In this document: one piece after another, positions 11,690 to 22,200 of the stretch
How the letters are laid out: each line of letters begins with the position of its first letter
Numbering within the stretch: position 1 is the stretch's first letter
Source of the DNA: Cymodocea nodosa
Taxonomy: Eukaryota; Streptophyta; Magnoliopsida; Alismatales; Cymodoceaceae
Length of the DNA stretch: 64,000 nt
NCBI GenBank assembly: GCA_036874045.1
Contig: JAZBRI010000009.1
Coordinates: forward strand, 3,410,001-3,474,000
Direction: 5' to 3'
Translations under genes and position numbers: made by a program
The notes under the pieces: generated by a model
Seen by the model: only the letters and a program-made list of their open reading frames with translations
Told to the model about the DNA's origin: nothing
Databases searched by the model: none

Positions 11690-11985
11690 GAACTACATTA
11701 AATACATTTTTTTACATATTATCTTTCTCCCACATGGAATACATAATTCTTTCCCACATTACATCAACTACTATTTTCCTTCATTCCATGCTTAGATAAG
11801 CATAACAATGTACATTATCTTCTTCAATGTTCTTAACAGATTCCTTATTCAATACAACATTTTCTTCAAGTAATTCATCTACTAGATTTTGAAGTAAGTC
11901 TTCTCAATCTACTCTTCTAATGAAATTATGAACAAGAAAACAGGCTAAAACAATTTTAACTTATGTTTCAAATGGATATGGCATG
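11690..11985 (-). pseudogene. PIF/Harbinger transposase C-terminal remnant
   Basis: The minus strand from 11985 reads YPFET, a stop, then VKIVLACFLVHNFIRRVD, a stop, then EDLLQNLVDELLEENVVLN and later VMWERIMYSMW. This is the C-terminal end of the HARBI1/DDE_4 nuclease found in PIF/Harbinger transposons (KI-LACFLVHNFIR and the W-E-IW--MW tail). There are three internal stops (after YPFET, after RRVD, after LSME). The N-terminal catalytic part is absent; the LTR fragment starting at 11986 cuts the gene at this point. Terminal repeats were not found. Confidence 0.75.
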
Positions 11986-13143
11986 TGTTTGGATTTTCCC
12001 AGCACTACACCAGAAAAACTTAGATTTGTTACTTCTATTTTTATTTAGTTAATTTATCTTTATGCCTTTTTTTTTTCTTTTAGAAGTAAACAAACAACCT
12101 TTAATACAATTTAGATATTAATTCCAATTTGTACTTTAACTGCAAGTGAACAATGTCTATTGTATCAGTGTGCAAGTACAGGTCGATCCCACAGGGAAAT
12201 GCTTAAGAACTGAAAACTGTTTGTTTGTTAACAATCAAATTTATATATTCAATAAGCTCTCCGTTGAACTACAGTTAACTCAACGGACAAAGTTCGTTGA
12301 GTTATGGCTAACTCAATGGACTAACCTCGTGGACTTAAGTTAACTCCACGAGTCTGTCTTTTCTTTTTAATATTGCTATTTACAGAGGAATTTGGCCAAC
12401 CATTAGGCGATTCCACAGATTGTAAATAACATCAATTAAGCTCTTTAATGTTAGTAAACACAGATTTATCATTAAGCAATACTAACATTCAGATAATTCA
12501 CACAGTAACAAATTGGAGTAACCATTAAAATTTTTAAGTCTCTTGATCGAACCAATTTCAGTAAACTGTAAAACTAAAACTAACATAAAACAATCATAAC
12601 ACTAATAAAGATAACATTAATCACGATACAATACAAACAATACAACACTCAAATACAACATACAAACACAGATAAATTATTTTTGGTATTTTTGTTTTAA
12701 TATGAACATGGAAATGGGTGAAAGGTGAAATGTAAAGTAATCTCAATCGTAAGTGGTTTAATTTTCAGTGGTGTAATCGCGTCGCATGTAGTGACAGAAG
12801 TATTTACTATCGATTGAGATTACTTTGCATTTCACCTTTCGCCCATTTCCATATTCATATTAAAACAAAAATACCAAAAACAATTTATCTATGTTTGTAT
12901 TTTGTATTTGAGTGTTGTATTGTTTGTGTTGTATCGTGATTAATGTTATTTTTATCAGTGTTGTGATTGTTTTATCTTAGTTTTACAGTTTATTGGCATT
13001 GGTTCGATCAAAAGACTTAAAAATTTTAATGGTTACTATTTGAATTATCTGAATGTTAGTATGCTTAATGATAAATCTGTGTTTACTAACATTAAAAAGC
13101 TTAATTGATGTTATTTACAATTTGTGGAATCGCCCAATGGTTG
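11986..13143. mobile_element. Fold-back of two opposed Athila-like LTR pieces
   Basis: 11986-12749 is the U5 side of an LTR in minus orientation, beginning TGTTTGGATTTTCCCAGC. 12750-13143 is an LTR piece in plus orientation. Arms 12397-12749 and 12811-13143 are reverse complements apart from small differences (about 20 bp extra in the left arm), with a 61-bp centre (12750-12810). No target duplication is seen. It could form by a break-induced inversion or by insertion of one LTR into another followed by deletion. Confidence 0.85.
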
Positions 13144-13184
13144 ACGTAGAATACACACAACATTAAACACACAAAATTACAGCT

Positions 13185-14323
13185 TAAGAACATGATTGAA
13201 AAGTAGGAACAAATGGAATAAATGTATCAGTCCAAGAAAACTTTTTAAGCATAATTCTTCTTGCTATTAATTCTGTTTTCATGCAGTTCTTGTTTCTTCT
13301 TAATTTGTAAACGTGTACTATATTATAAATTCCAAATACAAGTGTATTACCATTAATGATATGAAATGTATAAAGGGATCCTTTTTGGTTCCAGGGTAAT
13401 GTAGCAGTTTCTATTTCTACATCAATTTCAATATACTCCTATTCCCACTTCCATTCATTTATGTCTTCCATAATCCATATTTGAAATTTCATCAGTTCAT
13501 CCCACCATCGTAACAGACATAAAGTAGGATCATCTTCTTCATTATACCACATTCCTATTTGAATTTTATTAAATTCTGCAGATGGCAGTTTAGCTATATC
13601 ACTCGGTATAGGTAAAATTTCTATATATTCATCATAACTGTCTATGCTCACTATGTATAAATCAGATTCAAATGCAATTGAAATATCTGTGACAAGATAT
13701 ATATATCCATCAAGTATGACATGTGTTTGCTTAATTAATGATTTCTGTCCTAGATATATCATAATATTTTCATTCCAAGATCTATTCAGAAAATTATACA
13801 TACTTAAGCGTAAATCTTCACCCCAATTTCCTGTAGGTCTCCAATGATATAATTTTTCAGGAATTGCAGAATTTTTATCAAAAAATATTAAAGCTAACCC
13901 ACAATTTACAGTTGGTATTTCAAATCTATTAGGTCTTCCTATATTCCATTCTTCTCCTATTATAGGATTTCTTATCAAAATATTAGGTAATAATAAACTT
14001 GTATACCTTGGTCTCGTCTTGTATATGATTAATCCTTCATCTATCCCCATAATATGATTTATTCCTTCTAATGCATTGGGTGGAATTCCAGTAGTTTCTT
14101 TCATAGCCAGATATTCATGAGTATTTGAACTACGATTAAATGACCTCCATATGAATCCATCTCTAATCATAGTCAATTTTGCAGCTTGTAGTCCTTGAAA
14201 ATATTTTTCTTCAATACAGTTTTTAATTTCCTTTAATACACAACACAGCTTGCACAAATCTTTGGCTGACAAGTTACTCAGTACTTCCCTTAGTGCATCC
14301 AACAGTAATTGCATCAATTCCAT
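13185..14323 (-). pseudogene. F-box/FBA-like gene, copy 2 (nearly whole, retroelement-associated)
   Basis: An open frame runs from 14323 to 13439 (294 codons). Similarity to copy 1 continues to about 13185, so it looks almost whole, with about one break. Residues 7-32 resemble an F-box (LLLDALREVLSNLSAKDLC); F-box proteins bind SKP1 in SCF ubiquitin ligases. The middle and end (HVILDGYIYLVTDI, LYIVSIDSYDEYIEI, LCLLRWWDELMKFQIWIME) resemble the FBA domain of plant F-box proteins. No intron is evident. It lies about 200 bp downstream of a gag tail on the same strand, as copy 1 does, so it was probably a host gene picked up by the retroelement. Function is not known; an endogenous domesticated protein is possible but unproven. 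Confidence 0.72.
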
Positions 14324-14379
14324 TTGTTGATTCTGTATAACACAAACAAAAATTTAGCAGAGACAAAAATTAACATAAC

Positions 14380-14470
14380 TACTGCACACCCTCGTGGAGT
14401 TAATGAATAACTCAACGGACTAAGTTCGTTGAGTTAAGGACTAACTCTACGATACTATTAACTAAAAATA
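14380..14470. repeat. Dyad motifs between gag and F-box-like copy 2
   Basis: The words GTGGAGTTAATGAATAACTC, AACTCAACGGACTA and CGTTGAGTTAAGGACTAACTC occur here. They are the same GAGTTA...TAACTC motif found in the LTRs and inter-ORF spacers. The equivalent place in copy 1 (about 10930-11000) has them too. Confidence 0.7.
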
Positions 14471-14519
14471 AAAACATATATACATACAGATAGTTGCTTC
14501 AGATATGCTGCTTCATTCA

Positions 14520-15698
14520 GCTATCCTCCCAAAAGAGGTATCAATTTCATTGAACGTTCTATTGACAGGATTAGGTATAGCTTGTATTGGCAATCCTCTA
14601 GTAGGTCTACCTTCCATTGGTTCCTTCTGTCTAAGTGGTATATTTATATTCTGATTTTGAATTGTAGCACTTCCAAATACAAAATCTAGACGATTGTTTA
14701 ATTGTTAGATTATCTTTTCTAATTTCTCTATTCTAGATCATTGTTCTAGTGATGCTTCATAACCTATATTCTTCTCATTCATATTTTCTCCTCCCTGGAA
14801 ATTGTTGTTTCTCCAAGATAAATTCGGGTGATTTCTCTAATTAGGATTATAAGAATTTCCTAAGTTATCTCTCTGGTTCCTAGCATAAATAATATCTAAA
14901 TCATTTATGTTTGCATTCTTTTCTACTAGCTTTTGATTTAATGATAACTCTTCTATTTTCTTTGTTAATTCATTTAATTTCACCTCAATCATAGTATTTG
15001 AATCTATTTCATGCATTCCTTGTGGTAATATTTTTTTATTTGCAATAGCTTCAACCGAATTTTCCCACTATGTAGTTCTTTGCAAAGTTTTTTAAATATG
15101 CCCATGCTTCTTCACTACATAACTTTAAAAATCCATTTTGACAAGTAGATTGTAATAAAGATTTCGTTGAAACATCTATGCCTTTATAAATTATACCTAT
15201 TAATTGTGCTTTACTCATTGCATGATGTGGACATTGAGTCAGTAAATCTTTAAATCTTTCAAAATATTTCCAAAATGATTCACCCTGTTTTTGGCTACAC
15301 ATTAATATTTCTTTCTTCTTTTTAATCATTTGATGTGTTGGATAATATTTTTCTAGAAAAACAAAGCAAAATTCAGTCCATGTAGAAATTGAATCAGGCA
15401 ATAGAGTATATAACCATCTCTTAGCTGTGTCTTTTAAAGAAAAAGGGATATATCTAAGTTTAATAGCATCTATACTCATGTTCGGCATTTTCATCATTTG
15501 ACAAACTTCATTAAATTCTCTAAGGAAATAATAGGCATCCTCTCTTTCTAATCCATGAAAATGTGGCAATTGACAAATATAATTAGATTTCAGTTCAAAT
15601 CTATCTCCCTCAAAGTTTAGCAATCGAATACATGAAAGTTCATCAACTAATTCCGGATACAGAATTTCTCCTAATGGTTTTTCTACTGGAACAGCCAT
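14520..15698 (-). pseudogene. Athila-like gag
   Basis: 15051-15698 is open (215 codons) and contains the plant Retrotrans_gag domain: LRYIPFSLKDTAKRWLYTLL, TWTEFCFVFLEKYYP, SFWKYFERFKDLLTQCPHH. The tail from 15050 to 14520 carries ILPQGMHEID, NPN-RNHPNLSWRNNNFQGG and GLPIQAIPNPVNRTFNEID. No CCHC knuckle was seen in this gag. It lies downstream of the third-ORF homologue (16920-18980) rather than upstream of pol. A second gag in the plus-strand element (from 32576) has the same relation. A few breaks. Confidence 0.85.
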
Positions 15699-15887
15699 CT
15701 CTACGTTCTCTTTTAAAGAAAGGTTAGCTACACCCCAAAGAATTTCGTTAAAGTTCAGTTTAGAAAATTTTTCAGTACTCTTCTACAATGAAAATTCCTG
15801 GGTAGGTGTTCTTACTAATCGCTTAGTGCTTAGAGAACGAGTCCATGTGCTCATAAATAAATAGTAGAAGATTAATTACATACCAGT

Positions 15888-16115
15888 CTAAAACTTTCCA
15901 TTCAGTAAATATTCATTGTCGGATGAAGTTGAATCAGTTGCTTCTCCTTCCAGTTCCTCCAACGCATTCTCCTTTCTTTTAAAAGTGCTGGTATCTCGTA
16001 AATAACATTCTGATTTATATATATAATGTACATCTATAAAGTGAATAAATCTCATTGCAAGAACGTGTCTTGCAACATGCATCGTGGTTCCTGTTTTTAT
16101 GGGTACGTGTACCAC
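15888..16115 (-). pseudogene. Small conserved reading frame in the ORF3-gag spacer
   Basis: 75 codons; visible words are MHVARHVLAMRFIHFID, TSTFKRKENALEELEGEA and DSTSSDNEYLLNGKF. The last two recur in the plus-strand element at about 32290-32388, so this spacer segment is shared by both elements. No known domain. It may be a leader or the N-terminal extension of gag. Confidence 0.4.
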
Positions 16116-16194
16116 TATAAATTTTAAATTTTGGTAACCACTAAACTAACGAAGTTTCGTTCGTGGTTAAAAGAATAACCGTTCTGCTTAATCC

Positions 16195-16380
16195 ACGAAC
16201 TAACCTCGTTGAGTTACAGATAACTCAACGGAACACAGTCGGTTACTATTGCTAACTCCACGGACTAACTTCGTTGAGTTACAGATAACTCAACGGAGTG
16301 ACCTTATATTATATTACTGACCTCGTGGAGTTACGGTTAACTCAACGGACTTACTTCGTTGAGTTAACACTTGGCAACTT
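16195..16380. repeat. Cluster of GTTA...TAAC dyads in the ORF3-gag spacer
   Basis: Two identical perfect dyads, 16207-16230 and 16272-16295: arms CGTTGAGTTA and TAACTCAACG around CAGA, 65 bp apart. A third, looser one follows at about 16322-16345. The plus-strand element has the matching cluster at about 31895-32070. Confidence 0.88.
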
Positions 16381-16919
16381 CTAAGTTTTACTCTCGTAAA
16401 TTCCTCTCTGTTTTTTTTCTATTTCATTTTGCTAACTGAAATAAAGTTAAATCTATGTCATTAATGCATCATTCTAATCAAAATTCATTTAAATCTGAAC
16501 ATTATATAAAGATTTAACTTGCAGGTCATTTATGTTATGTAGAATTTACATTTTACCTTGCAATATGCAGAAATTTTTAAGCATTTATCTTGTCATTCAG
16601 CAAATTGTAAATCTGTTACATATTCATTCATACAGTTCCACAAATTATATAATATTCAATAAATTCCAATCATTTCACATCCAAAACACGTATGAAAATT
16701 GCATCTGAAAAATTATATTCATTAATATGAATCAATTTACATTACAAATACATCATGCATTTTCATACAATTTTACACAAGTAGACGAACAATACACTTT
16801 AATCTCTATTTCTCAGTTCATCTACTTCCTTTTGGAGTTTTTCTAATTGAAGTTCTAATTGATTAATTCTCTCTACAGCTTTTGTAATTCCTCTAGAAGG
16901 TACAGCTATCTTTGCAGCT

Positions 16920-18980
16920 ACAAAATTTCTATATTCTTTCACTGAAATGGTTCTTCATCTGATCCTTTTTTATGTCCATTTCGTGAAATTAATACAATCC
17001 ACCATCAGCAATGGAATGAAATCTCCATAAAATAATTTTTTCTTTACTGCTTTCAGCTTGGAGATAAAAACTACAAACCAATTTATTTGAATTCTATTTA
17101 CAACTGCATACGTGGCCCATTTGACAAATTGACTTAGTTCTATGTCATGGCCCTGTCGTTGATAAACATTTTTAATCAGAATGTTAGCTACCATGTGTGC
17201 CTTACCACTTAAATGCTTCAATCTGTTTAATAAAGGTACACCAGGATTGATAGCTAGACAATCTTTGATTTCTAGCTCAATCCACTTGTTAGTAGTTGTA
17301 TCTTCCAAAATTTTTATTCCTTCATTCTTTAATCCAAAAATGTTGTGGAGAAGCTCTGGTGTTATCTGTACATCAGCTTCCTCCACGTTTGAAATTAATC
17401 CTCCTTCTCTTTCTCTTAAATTTGCATAGAAACAGGGTACTAAATTTTCATATGCTGCATGCCCTCTCTCTTGAGAAATGAATTGCAGTAGACCTTGGAA
17501 TTCAAATAAATCTTTGATTTCTTGCATTCCATCCCAATTTACTAGTCTACTGTAAATAATATCGTAACCACTTATTTCTTGATATTTGGTATAAGCTTCT
17601 TGATTACAAAAATGTACTTCATTCAAAATTGTTGTTTCAGTCGGGTCAGGAAGGTGACTTTGTTGTTTTAGAGAGGTTTGTTATTGCTCTTCCTCTTCTA
17701 TAGGCTGCATTTGAACATTCTCTACAGATTCCTGCATTTTTACTTTTTCTTCTGTCTGTGGTGGTGAGCCGGCAACTCTCCACTCTATCTTGAATTCTTT
17801 CCATATATTGTTGAAGAGTTTCTTGCTCTTCAGTGGAATCTGTGAAATTATTTTTGTCCAAATGGCTTCCTTCATTCTCTTCATTTTCTACTCTTTCTTC
17901 TTCCTCCTGACTACCAATCTATTCTGTTACTGTTCTTTCTGATTCTGTAACAGATTGGGATGGAGTCACAGGCAATTCAGTTTCTGCCCTAATTTCTGTT
18001 TCTTCTTGTATAGGTTGCAAACTAATTTCAGCCTGATTTTCTTCTTTTCTTTGCTCCTGCTCCTCCTCAGAATCGAATAGCAGGTTGATAAAAATTTGCT
18101 CCACAAGCCTTGTAAAAATTGGTACTTTAGATTTAATTTCCTCATTTTCAGGCATTTTTTCTTTCCCTTTCTTTTTTCTGATTAGTTGTGCCTGTTCTTC
18201 CTCTTCATCTTCTGAAATTAAATCTACAAAAGTTGGCTCTGTAAGCCCTCGAGCCATAGGTACTGGCTCTTCCTATTTAACTTTTTCTATAATTACTGGT
18301 CTCGAAGGACCAACTTCATCTCCTTCTACAGCAGGTTTGGCAGTAGTTGCTGCTTGATACTGTTCAACTTTTATTTTGTGTTGGGCCCTTATCATTTCTT
18401 CGACCCTTTTTCTCTTAATGGCATCATATATAATATGTGCCTTAGCTGTAGCTATTTCTTGAGTATCACCTTGGTCTCTTGCTGTTTTGACCAAGCTAGT
18501 AAATTCTTTCTCTTCTTCTTTAGTTCTCGGCCAAACAAATGCTAATCGTGGTAAAGGTTTTGTTGGCTGAACTGGAGGTCTTGACTGTTGTTCCTCAGGA
18601 ACAGGTCTTTCAACAGTCGATTCTTCTAGTTCTCTTGCTCGTTGCTGCTCCCATATTGCCCAGCTTCCTCGACCAACAATGCATTTCTTAAACCACAATC
18701 TAGCTTTACGTTGAATTAGCTCTAGGGCTACTTCATTGTTTGGCTGGATTTTTCTTTCTTTGCTAACTACAATTTCAGTTGCCACTCTAATTTGTGTCTC
18801 CATTATCTGTGGTATTTGTATTTCTAACTCAACTAAAACTTTCCTCAAGTTAAAGAGTTCTGATTCTACCTTTTGTAGTGCTTTCTCTCTTGTTGTATTC
18901 TAGATCTTTTGTCGCGTGTGCCATTCTTCAGATTCCTTCAAAAACTGTGCGGTGTCCACTACATCTTCCTAGAATTCAGG
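16920..18980 (-). pseudogene. Athila-type third ORF (putative plant transposon protein domain)
   Basis: The C-terminal part, 16970-17626 (218 codons open), matches the plant retrotransposon ORF domain often called 'putative plant transposon protein' in Athila-like elements. Landmarks: GYDIIYSRLVNWDGM, LVPCFYANLRE, ITPELLHNIFGLKNEG, GKAHMVANILIKNVYQRQGH. Upstream pieces (17646-18848) are rich in Glu, Gln, Pro and Lys and low in complexity, as is usual for the N-terminal half. Its place after integrase fits the third ORF, sometimes compared to an envelope position. A handful of breaks. The domain repeats in the plus-strand element at 30946. Confidence 0.85.
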
Positions 18981-19178
18981 CGTCATTTTCCTCATTGTAG
19001 AGTTACACAACAGTACAGAATCGCTTTGATTTCTACTGTTCTAGATTCTAAATGATTTGCCGGATAATGCCCCTAAAACCCTAGGTTTTAGATAAATAAG
19101 TCCTAAGTTTAGGCGGGTAATCGAGTCATTTCCTGAACTAACTATTACTATTTTATCCACAATCTTAGCTACAGTACT

Positions 19179-19269
19179 CCGTTGAGTTATAGTTAACTCA
19201 ACGGAATAAGCTCGTTGACTAACTCAAGACTCAACGAAGTAAGCTCGTTGAGTTAAGCGTAACTCAACG
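19179..19269. repeat. Dyads in the integrase-ORF3 spacer
   Basis: Dyad 19179-19204 has arms CCGTTGAGTTA and TAACTCAACGG around TAGT. Dyad 19246-19269 has arms CGTTGAGTTA and TAACTCAACG around AGCG. Arms are conserved while the 4-nt centre differs from the CAGA seen at 16207. Confidence 0.88.
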
Positions 19270-19539
19270 GACCCTCGTACAAACAAATATAATAATAAAA
19301 ATACTACAGATAATAGTTTTTCTGATTAACTCTTTTTTTTTCTCTTGGTTTAACCGATACTATGTTTCAGTTAGACCTAATTTTTTTCAAAAATTAATAT
19401 ACATATTTTTTTTATGTTCCGGTCATACCAATGGATCCGGTTGGTTGAACCGTAACGATTTTTATATTTTATATATATATTTTTTATGTTTTTTTTTTAT
19501 ATATAAACATAAAAACTGATTTCTAACTAAGTAAAGCTC

Positions 19540-20700
19540 GAGTAATCCTCTACTCTGACTTCTTCTATAATTCAAAAGGAGTTTTTTCGTGTTTTCAGAA
19601 TAGGTCTAAGTCTTTGTCCATTTACTTTAAATATATTCTAATTTTTAGGATTTTCAATTTCAATAGCTCCATAAGGATAAATATTTTGAACTATGTAAGG
19701 TCCTCCCCATCTAGATCTTAATTTTCCTGGATGGTTATGGAGTCTAGCCATATAAAGATATATTTCTTGTTCTATTTCAAAGCTTTTTGGAATAATTTTT
19801 CTATCATGCTAGAATTTAATTTTCTCTTTTTCTCTTACAGTCTTCGAATAAGCTTCATTTCTAAATTCTTCTAATTCAATTAGTTGCATTTTTCTATTTT
19901 TAGCAGCTTGATTTAAATTAGTATTCAGAGTTTTTAATGCCCAATAAGCTTTATGTTCAATTTCAACAGGTAAATGACAAGTTTTTCCATATACTAGGCT
20001 AAAAGGTGACATACCTAAACTTCTTTTATACGCAGTTTTATAAGCCCAAAGTGCATCTATCAATCTATTAGCTCAATCTGTTCTAGTAGGATTTACTACT
20101 TTTTCTAAGATTAACTTAATTTGTTTGTTTGCACTTTCTACTTGTCCGCTTGTTTGCGGATGATATGATGTTGCAATTTTGTGGTTTACTTCATATTTCT
20201 TCATTAAGGCTTCAAAACTTCTATTACAGAAATGAGTTCCTCTGATAATAGCTTTAGGTATTCCAAATGTGGAAAATATATTTGTTCTTATAAATTGTAT
20301 TACCACTTTGTTATCATTAGTTTTTGTAGGAATAACTTCTATCCATTTAGATACATAATCCACCCCCAACAATATGTAATTAAATTGATTAGACATAGGA
20401 AATGGACCCATAAAATCTATTCCCCACACATCAAAGATTTCAACCTTAACAATAGGATTAAGAGGCATCATATTCCTCTTTGATATTCTTCCTATTTGTT
20501 GACATCTTAAACAACTTAAGCAATATTTATGAGCATCTTTGAATAGTGTTGGCCAATAAAACCCACATTGTAGAATTTTTGCAGTAATTTTTCCTGAACC
20601 AAAATGCCCTCCACAAGCTTGGTCATGATAGAAATACAATATGCTCGGATATTCAGTTTCTGGAATACACCTCCTTAAAACCAGATCAGGACATTTCTTA
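19540..20700 (-). pseudogene. Gypsy integrase region (with C-terminal part)
   Basis: Zinc-binding start (HDQACGGHFGSGKTA-type word at 20600, then CLSCLRCQQIG), core (FDVWGIDFMGPFP, YVSKWIEVIPT, SYHPQTSGQVESANKQIK) and the plant tail ([40 protein letters not shown]). Downstream words near 19560-19800 continue the C-terminal region. Broken. Confidence 0.88.
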
Positions 20701-20759
20701 AATAAGTATGGGTCTTCCCAATAGTAATATTTTACTCTTGAGAAAAATAATTTCTTAAC

Positions 20760-22200
20760 CTATCTATTCCAATCCTTAGGTGTTAAACTAGTAACTAAGT
20801 AATTAACTATGTCTATATACCAAGGCATTGTGTTGATGGTCATTAATTGTTCATCAGGAAAATTATCTTTAATTTCAATATTTGATTTTTCTATCTGTAA
20901 CCTTAATAAATGATCTACTACTACATTCTCACAAACTTTTTTATTTTTAATTTCTAGATCAAATTCTTGTAATAATAATATCCATCAGATCAATCTAGGT
21001 TTAGTCTCTTTTTTCTTTATTAGATGTTTTAAAGCTGAATGATCCGTGTATACTATCACTTTAGCTACAATCAGATATGATCTAAACTTTTCTAAGGCAA
21101 ACAAAATAGCTAATAATTCTTTTTCTATAGTTGTGTAATTAACTTGAGCATCATTTAAGGTTTTGCTTGCATAATGAATCACTCTAGGAGATTTTTCTAT
21201 TTTCTATCCTAACACTGCTCCTACAGCAAAATCAGAAGCATCACACATTAATTCAAATGGATGGTTCCAATCAGGTGCTTGAATTATAGGAGTTGAAATT
21301 AAGCTAGTCTTAAGTTTGAAAAATTCTTCCTTGTAATTTTTATCAAAGTTAAATGGGACATCTTTTAATAGATTAGTTAAAGGTCTAGCTATCTTGCTAA
21401 AGTCTTTAATGAATCTTCTATAAAAACCAGCATGCCCTAGAAATGATCTAATATCTTTTACTGATTTAGGTTCTAGTAGATTAGAAATTACTTCTATTTT
21501 AGCTTTATCTACTTCCAACCCTTTCTTAGAAACAACATGCCCTAAGACTATTCCTTGTTTAACCATGAAGTGACATTTTTCCCAATTTAAAACCAGATTT
21601 TTTTCCACACAGCGTTTTAATATTTGGTCTAAATTGCTTAAACAAACTTCATATGAGTTGCCATATACAGTAAAATCATCCATAAATATTTCTAAGAAAT
21701 CTTCAGTCATTCTAGTAAATATGCCCTACATACACCTTTGAAAGGTAGCTGATGCATTGCATAATCCGAATGGCATTCTCTTAAAAGCATAAGTTCCATT
21801 AGGACAGGTGAACGTTGTTTTCTCTTGATCCTCTAATGCTACTGGAATTTGATTATAACCTGAATACCCATCTAGGAAACAAAAATATTCTTGCCTTGCT
21901 AATCTTTCCAGCATTTAATCTATAAAAAGTAAGGGAAAATGATCTTTCCTAGTCACAGCATTCAACTTTCTATAGTCTATAAATACTCTCCAGCCTGATT
22001 GAATTCTAGTAGGGATCAAGTCTTGACTTTCATTCCTAATAACTGTTAATCCTGATTTCTTAGGAACTACATGGATTCGGCTAACCCACGAGCTATCAGA
22101 AATCAGATAAATTATGTCATTATCTAACCATTTCACTATTTCTTTCTTGACTACTTCTTTAAGGTTTGGATTTAATCTCCTCTCAGGTATTCTAACAGGT
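20760..22200 (-). pseudogene. Gypsy reverse transcriptase and RNase H region
   Basis: RT words are VFIDYRKLNAVTRKDHFP (about 21930-21990), FCFLDGYSGYNQIPVA, FAFKRMPFGLCNA-type word, and EIFMDDFTVYG (active-site box). Then FLGHAGFYRRFIKDFSKIA and the RNase H words CDASDFAVGAVLG and [21 protein letters not shown]. Typical Ty3/gypsy order and spacing. Broken into several frames. Confidence 0.9.

Noticed and set aside
16207-16230. Rho-independent terminator or IS end
   Set aside because: The dyad recurs many times without a T-run and the DNA is plant nuclear; bacterial features do not apply.
15051-18980. Gag and ORF3 as host genes
   Set aside because: Domains, order and the neighbouring primer site, integrase and LTRs show retroelement origin; both are broken and repeated nearby.
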